From: Euborellia annulipes | Lineage: Eukaryota > Arthropoda > Insecta > Dermaptera > Anisolabididae | Direction: 5' to 3' | Assembly: GCA_023213315.1 (NCBI GenBank) | Contig: JAKCPI010015310.1 | Location: forward strand, 124,001-188,000 | DNA: 64,000 bases | In this document: piece after piece, positions 58,078 to 64,000 of the stretch | How the letters are laid out: every line of letters begins with the position of its first letter | Position numbering within the stretch: the stretch's first letter is position 1 | Program-made: the position numbers and the translations under genes | The notes under the pieces: generated by a model | Databases searched by the model: none | What the model saw: only the letters and a program-made list of their open reading frames with translations | What the model was told of the DNA's origin: nothing

Positions 58078-60065
58078 AACATCGCACATAGGAGTATTTG
58101 TTCAATAAACCCAGACAAAAGTCGAAATCACAAAGTTACTCAAAAGTCGCAATAAACTTATTGTTCCTTAAGCTATTCGATAGATAGGGCCGTCCTAAGG
58201 TAGCCATAAACAGAGAAGCCATTCCAGGGGAGTGGTGGTGTCAGGGGGGGGGGCAAACGCCCCCCTAAGGTTTTGGAAGAAAATAGTAAATTCTGAGCTT
58301 AGCCCGGTATATACTATATTTCAATACATAAATTGATTCATTTGCAGTCATCATTTTACATTTACAAATTACATTATGAAGCCATAATTTTTGGCATACA
58401 TGTTTAGTTTAATTATCAGACAAAAGCATTTTTGTTTATCTGCCTGTTCTTGTCAGGCTATTATTTATATATAGCCATAAAATATAGTTATTTGACAATT
58501 ATATACCACACTTACATCGTCCCTTAAAAGTCCGCCATTTTGTTTTACTTGAAATAATTCATTTTATTTACTCATTAATTTGAAGTAACTGAAAAACAAA
58601 ATGGGGGATTTAGGAGGATGATGTAAGAGTGGTATATAATAGTCAAATAACTATATACTGTATATAAATAATAGCCCGACAAGATCAGACAAATAAACAA
58701 AAATGCTTTTGTCTGATAATTAAACTAAAAATGTATGACAAAAATTATGGCTTCGTAATATAATTTGTAAACGTAAAATGCTGACTTAAAATGAATCAAT
58801 TTATGTTTTGAAATATAGTACATACCTCCTTCTGCAATATTCAAAAGCTTTTTCTTCTAAACCAGCCGCACGGAAATACTAGAGCAATACAAACTATTAG
58901 CACAATCGAAGCAGCCTAGAACAAGAGATGGGATCTAGATAATGACTAAGTTCCGACTGCTCGTACGTAAACAAGTGTAGAGCCATGGAATTTTGATGTG
59001 ACAACGTCTTACAAATCATGTGTCTATAGTGGCAGGTTAGGGAGGCATGCACAAAAAAGTTTTATCGGCTTGAATAACTCCTCTGTCTTAAGAGGTGTAA
59101 TTATGGGGAACATACGGTTAGAAAGAATGAGTTTTCAGCTAAAGATTTCACTATTTATTTTTTTCCTATTATTTTATTTTTCCGCGCTGCGGTAAATTCT
59201 AATTTGAAAGTTTAAACCCCTGTAGATTTCGGACGGCTAATCAGATCAGACTAAATGTGATGTCGATTTGTGCAGGAAGAAAAACTCTAATAGAATAAAT
59301 AAAAAAATCCCGAATAATTAACTAAAAATTAGTTTTTTTCTCGAAAAACCTCATTTTATAGGCAAAAAAAATATGGAAAAATAGCCCTACTTGTGCAACG
59401 CATAGCTACTTGACCATAAAAGCTACATTAAATCTAAATATAGTTTTAGAAAGAATGGTTCAATACCCACGGACCTTTTTTTCTTTTTTTTTTGATATGA
59501 CGTCATTTTACCGCATGAGAGCACTTGGAGGGATTTCGTTTTTCGAAATTTTAAACCCCTGTAGATTCCGAACGGCTAATCAGATCTGACTAAATGGGAT
59601 GTCATTTGGTGTAGAAAGAAAACCTCTAATAGAATAAATAAAAAAATCCCGAGTAATTAACTCCAAAATTAGTTTTTTTCTCGAAAAACCTCATTTTATA
59701 AGCATAAGTCGCCCTTAATGGATGAAAATTTGGCCACACCTGTCATATATTGGTACAATGAAAATGTTTGAACATGTTTATTAATGGGAACAAAGCACTA
59801 GTAAAAAAAAACAAAAAACAATACTTTCTCTCTTTATATTTCAATATAGGTAAGAGAAAGAAAAAATTTTTTTGAAGTCAAGCAAAAGACGTTGTCACAT
59901 TAAAAAGCCACCGGCTGTGACAGCCAACACCTAATTTTTTATGGCTACCTTAGGACGGACCGGTTATCTAGCTTGAGAAACAAAAAGTTTATTGCGACTT
60001 TTGAGTAACTTAGTGATTTCGACTTTTGTCCGGGTTTATTGAACAAATACTCCTATGTGCATCGG
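58078..60065. repeat. Composite inverted-repeat region, 2 kb
   Basis: Outer arms about 58,078-58,210 and 59,938-60,063 (CACATAGGAGTATTTGTTCA and complement). Inside: a palindrome with arms 58,310-58,565 and 58,575-58,822, and two direct copies of about 150 bp (59,207-59,350; 59,553-59,700; CCCCTGTAGATT(T/C)CG). No gene or transposase. Confidence 0.85.
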
Positions 60066-60069
60066 TTTA

Positions 60070-60207
60070 TTACTTTCTCGTACCCTATATATGAAATATA
60101 TAGAGAGAGAAAGTATTGCAATCATGTCAAAAATTCGATGTCGAGATTTTGATGGATATACATGTTTTGAGGTCCCCTGAGTCCAAAAAAGTGGGTCCCG
60201 CAAATTG

Positions 60208-60262
<55 letters not shown>
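60070..60262 (+). repeat. Abundant-repeat copy with (GT)n
   Basis: TACTTTCTCGTACCC / AGAGAGAAAGTATTG palindrome, GTCAAAAATTCGATGTCGAG, GAGGTCCCCTGAGTCC, then about 26 GT units (60,211-60,261). Confidence 0.8.
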
Positions 60263-60263
<1 letters not shown>

Positions 60264-60339
60264 ACAGATTTTTTACCTTTTGCAATGCCGTGTATCGGAA
60301 GTTTTTTTTATTCAATTTGTTTGTAAATATTGTATTTTA

Positions 60340-61374
60340 ACTAGGAACCGACCGAATATTCCGTTTCGGTTACGGTTTCGGCTGAAAATCTTGTTTCGGT
60401 CCGATCCTAATTTTTACCGCCTGATTATTCCTGCGGTGCGGGGTCGGCGGAATTAGTCATAGGTTTTTGAGACCTGAAAGGAATAGAACAGGCGGGCCCG
60501 TCGCACGGTCTGATGCCTGTTGAAAATATAGAAGGAAGAGACAGACATGTAAAGAACAGAAGGACTGCCAGTCCCTGCTCGGGCACCTCGTGGTTGCCAT
60601 CCACGTAGAAGATGTGGGCCCCTAAGCATATATTAATAAATTACATATTAATTTTTATTGAAATTAATTAATATTTAGGTATTACTTAGCCAATGCAGTG
60701 TTTATTTAAGGGCGAAGAAAATGACAGTAATATGTTCAGTTAATACACAGTTTATTCCCTGGAAGAGGGTTTCTGCACTAAATGTTCTCCGTTTTTGATC
60801 AATTAATAGCTTCTATTCGAAAGTTTGCATTTAAATCATAAATTTTAGAACAAGATTTCAGCAATTGTGAAAGAAAATGGGAGACATTTAGAAGACATTA
60901 TTTTCGTCAGAAATATTATCAATTTAACTAAATATGAGATTTATATTGATGATCCGCTGGCCGCCTGAAATCGAAACCAGAATTTCTAGCCTATCCGGGG
61001 CATCTAACATTGAACCCTCGACTACATCAATATACCGTGAATCAAACATTAATTAAATTGATAATACTAACAGTACACAGTGTTTAGTTCATTCTTTGTT
61101 TATTCAAAATATCTCAATAATCATCAATCTAATCTAATACTAAAATATAAAGCGCTAGCGGTTGGCTTCCGGTCCCTGGGTGTATGCGCCTATCAGGGCG
61201 CTGATTGCTCAGAAGAAAAGGAAGTTTAGTCAAAGAGGGAAATTCAAAGCCAAGTCAGAGAGGGAAATTTAAAATTTCCAAATAGTGAGCAAGAATAAAT
61301 TTGATGTCTTTGCTAGCCTTTGGCGAGCAAGGAGGTCCAGGGGGCTCAGACTCCTGACAAGTGGAAAAGCCCAC
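60340..61374. repeat. Mixed repeat debris
   Basis: 60,342 TAGGAACCGACCGAA is complementary to 63,212-63,226 (TTCGGTCTGTTCCTA), possible ends of an element interrupted by others. SINE-E-like part 60,955-61,035 (minus); LINE 3' fragment 61,265-61,380 (minus). No gene. Confidence 0.45.
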
Positions 61375-62020
61375 CGAAGGCGGTAAGAGAAAGTTGTGCA
61401 CCGTGCTGGTCACACCAGATTTTTTGTGTCGAGATATATTTAGTTTCCCATAGCAGCTTAGTTTCAAACTTGCATTTTAAATGTTGACTGCTTGAAATAA
61501 ACTATGGTTATTTTTCAAAAATTTAATCTCATATTTGGACATTTTATACACAATATAGATTCGTAAATAAATACAAAATTTCATAAGAATTGGAAAAAAA
61601 AATTTTAAATGCGTAAAAAGTTCCAAAGGGGACCCCCTTTTGAATCGAAATTAACATACAAATCCCTATAGGAAATTAACATTAGGCCTATGAGAGAAGG
61701 CGGAGAGACAGACGATAATGTTTGCAAGTGAGAGAGAGAGAGAGAGAGAGATATGTTTTCTCCGAAACAATTAAATTAAAGTCAGAAATAAAAAGAAAAA
61801 GATTTAAATTCCGTTACCATGGCAACCATTTCTATCTTTCCTATGAAGAACAAGAGTAAAGTGGTCTTCAGAAGATTTCAACGGCGAAAACCACTTTTTT
61901 GGACTCAGGGGACCTCAAAACATGTATATCCATCAAAATCTCGACATCGAATTTTTGACATGATCGCAATACTTTCTCTCTCTATATATTTCATATATAG
62001 GGTACGAGAAAGTAAAAATA
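61375..62020 (-). repeat. Abundant dispersed repeat, longest copy
   Basis: Order: terminal GGTCACACCAGA region, body shared with 1-480, (GA)n, a TTTCTATCTTTCCTATGAAG segment shared with 26,150, GGACTCAGGGGACCTC, CTCGACATCGAATTTTTGAC, and a closing palindrome TACTTTCTC ... GAGAAAGTA. At least 15 partial copies in the window. No coding; class unresolved. Confidence 0.75.
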
Positions 62021-62039
62021 AAATGTGCAAAGTTTGAAA

Positions 62040-62810
62040 TCGATCCGAAAATTCTTTCCCGAGGCCAAAGCCCTTGAAGTTGGCAAAAAATCAATTTTTT
62101 GCTAAAATGTTTGATATTTTCTATTATAATATCCTAACGAAAAATCAAATGAGACTTTCAATAATACCACTGGAAAGGAAATTTAATGCTTTTTAATATT
62201 GGTCTCTCGGTTTTATTATCTAGCATTTGGATTCCATTATATATATAGAGATGATGGTCCCAGGGTTTTGTTAAGATGGAAGCCCAAATTTCTAGAGTGT
62301 TGATGGGGGGGGGGGGGGGCAGTGACACATTCAACGACGGGAAGCTAAGAGTGGTATTAATGATTTAATTCTAGATTCAAATAGCATTAATAAAGAAATT
62401 TTTTAAGATAAAAATTATAATATTAATTTTTTTCTGTCCAAATGAAGAATATGGGTGGGGGGGGGGGGGGAAGAAGAGGCGCTTTGTAATTTTTTTTTAT
62501 TATTTTGTTATGCAGAAAAAAATTTGGTTTTTCATATAATAATTACGTACATTCTAACTTGATAGTAAGCAACCATTCAAGAGCGCGCGGGCTTTAGATG
62601 CAATTATCTCGATAACCGTGGCATTTAGGTTAGATATGATAACCAATATTAAAGAGCATTAAATTTCCTTTCTAGTGGTATTATTGAAAATCTCATTTGA
62701 TTTTTCGTTAGGATAGGATAATAGGATATTATAATAGAAAATAACAAAAATTTTAGCAAAAAATCGATTTTTTTGCCAACTTCAAGGGCTTTGAGCCTCC
62801 GGAAAGAATT
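62040..62810. mobile_element. Deleted copy of the long-arm element at 16,010
   Basis: Arms 62,040-62,205 and 62,540-62,810 plus inner part (GATGGTCCCAGGG, GGTATTAATGATTTAA). Lacks the CRHH-protein core. Contains G runs of 15 (62,305-62,319) and 14 (62,457-62,470). Confidence 0.8.
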
Positions 62811-62817
62811 ACACAAT

Positions 62818-63130
62818 TTTTACTTTCTCTTACCTCTATATATATATTAATATATAGAGAGAGAAAGTATTGGTTTCATGTCAAAAATTCGATGTCGAGA
62901 TTTTGATGGATCTTCACCTTTTGAGGTCCCCTGAATCCAAAAAAGTGGTTTTCGCGACATGGTCTGTCTGTCTGTCTGTGTGTCTGTCTGTCTGTGTGTC
63001 TGCCTGTGTGTGTTCAATTTTAAGCATGAAGGAATTGAGCTAGGAGGCTGAAATTTTATATTTAAGTTAAACACCCCCGGGACCGACAAAATAAGCTTTT
63101 AATCAAAATCGGCCAAAAAGTACTAGTACT
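62818..63130 (+). repeat. Abundant-repeat copy with GTCT-rich array
   Basis: Palindromic TACTTTCTCTTACC head, GATGTCGAGATTTTGATGGA, (GTCT)n/(GTGTCT)n at 62,960-63,012, then the TTTTATATTTAAG segment. Confidence 0.75.
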
Positions 63131-63339
63131 TTACTGATGTTTTTTTTAGTGTGCGAATCTCATCCCTTTTCCAACTCAAGTTTCGGCTGGTTTTTGGTCG
63201 AAACTGAAACTTCGGTCTGTTCCTATATTATACATAATACCATTATAAGAAAAATTATATAATAACATCAAAGATAAATCACACCTAACAAAAAGAAACG
63301 AAAATCCCCAAAAAACCCGGGTTTTTTCCAACCCTGCTC

Positions 63340-63690
63340 AAAACGTGTATATCCATAAAAATCTCAACATCGAATTTTTCACATGAATACAATACTTTCT
63401 CTCCATATAGCCTATATTAAATTAACATATACGGGTGAATATACGCTATTTAAATTTTTCGTGTCAAGCCGTGACGTCACAAGCCGAGACGTCACAAGTC
63501 TTGACGTCACCAACGACTCGCACCAGGTTTCTTGGCATATACTCCGAAACTACTGGTCCGATTTTCATGGTGTTTTTTTTTAATGGGTAAAAAATTATCC
63601 AGGGGTGGTTTTAGGATATCATTATATCAAATTAGGGGTAGGGAACCCCCCTTATCAGGGGTTCACAAATCACTCACCCGATTTGAATAA
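63340..63690 (-). repeat. Repeat junction with CRE-like triplet
   Basis: 63,340-63,420 abundant-family end; 63,471-63,510 three GACGTCAC words at about 15-bp spacing; 63,535-63,670 inverted counterpart of 25,310-25,470. Confidence 0.6.
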
Positions 63691-64000
63691 AATTTAACAT
63701 GACGCTTCTCTAGGGTGTAAATAATTGAAAAATGGTATTTAAGACCTCAGAAAGTTCTACCGGCCCTACCAGGGGAGGCACCTCCCCCCCCCCTAAAATT
63801 TATTTTTCAATCGATTTTAATAAAATTTAAAATGACGCTTCTCTAAGTGTAAATAATTTAAAAATGGTATTTAAGACCTCAGAAAGTTCTACCGGCCCTA
63901 CCAGGGGAGGCACCTCCCCCCCCCCCCCTAAAATTTATTTTTCAATCGATTTTAATAAAATTTAAAATGACGCTTCTCTAGGGTGTAAATAATTGAAAAA
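63691..64000. repeat. Tandem repeat, about 134 bp, runs off the window
   Basis: ATGACGCTTCTCTA at 63,699, 63,832 and 63,967; units include GACCTCAGAAAGTTCTACCG and a C-tract of variable length. At least 2.3 units visible. Confidence 0.9.

Noticed and set aside
57762..58118. 118-codon minus frame
   Set aside because: Falls on the abundant repeat terminus, including its hairpin; similar text at other copies is not open.
60116..60456. Cys-Val repeat frames
   Set aside because: Translation of the (GT)n microsatellite.
61375..61812. 1-480 and 61,375-61,812 as ends of one 61-kb element
   Set aside because: The host gene lies between and many other copies of the same repeat occur; two independent insertions are simpler.

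Overview
The window looks like nuclear DNA from an arthropod, probably a crustacean with an expanded, AT-rich, repeat-loaded genome. A sea-louse-type copepod is my best guess from the overall style, with low confidence. Reasons: spliced exons with GT-AG introns, one conserved animal gene, several tRNA-derived SINE families, mariner, hAT, Ty3/gypsy, CR1-like and Penelope-like elements, and (TTAGG)-like runs. No bacterial operon, CRISPR array, rRNA operon or complete functional tRNA was found.

One host gene is supported: a homologue of mask/ANKHD1/ANKRD17 (multiple ankyrin repeats plus a KH domain), on the + strand. Fourteen conserved coding exons plus one candidate 57-nt cassette exon lie between 14,965 and 57,115. 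All splice phases join into one frame of 918 complete codons without the cassette. The part present is a linker, ten ankyrin repeats (the second ankyrin block), a charged Lys/Glu coiled-coil, an acidic tract, a Ser/Thr-rich segment and the KH domain. The 5' end (first ankyrin block, start codon, promoter) and the 3' end lie outside the window. Intron sizes run from about 63 bp to 13.5 kb, and nearly all long introns are mobile DNA.

Layout. 1-14.6 kb: mobile DNA, including an internally deleted gypsy element with near-identical LTRs (561-1645), a mariner remnant, an inverted-repeat element (2.8-5.0 kb), SINEs, fold-back repeats and an antisense LINE broken by a SINE (12.55-14.6 kb). 15-25 kb: mask exons 1-3 with a long-arm inverted-repeat transposon (16.0-17.8 kb), a MITE nested in a hAT-like element (18.5-19.3 kb), a 180-bp triplication (20.4-21.0 kb) and a triple nest (22.4-23.9 kb). 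27-38.7 kb: mask exons 4-11, with a 5.5-kb hAT-like shell (28,234-33,714) holding a decayed gypsy pol, itself interrupted by another element. 38.7-52.2 kb: a giant intron with hAT-like MITEs and a nearly complete antisense CR1-like LINE (ORF1 47,226-48,200; ORF2 42,868-45,687). 50.1-53.7 kb: a second copy of the first LINE family, an element whose ends are built of nested palindromic words (51,077-52,003), the KH exon, and a near-perfect palindrome. 55-64 kb: a Penelope-like remnant with a GIY-YIG domain, the last two mask exons, and dispersed repeats.

The most unusual signal is a set of compact hammerhead-ribozyme-like motifs at 4,287, 5,847, 19,813, 20,117, 27,210, 53,402, 53,601 and 55,823. 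Each has CTGANGA (or one change from it), a short stem-loop, GAAA, then a stem III strand that is self-complementary: CG, UA or UAUA. Most lie in or beside inverted repeats, and one lies beside a Penelope-type GIY-YIG domain. The next most unusual is the palindrome-word element at 51,077-52,003.
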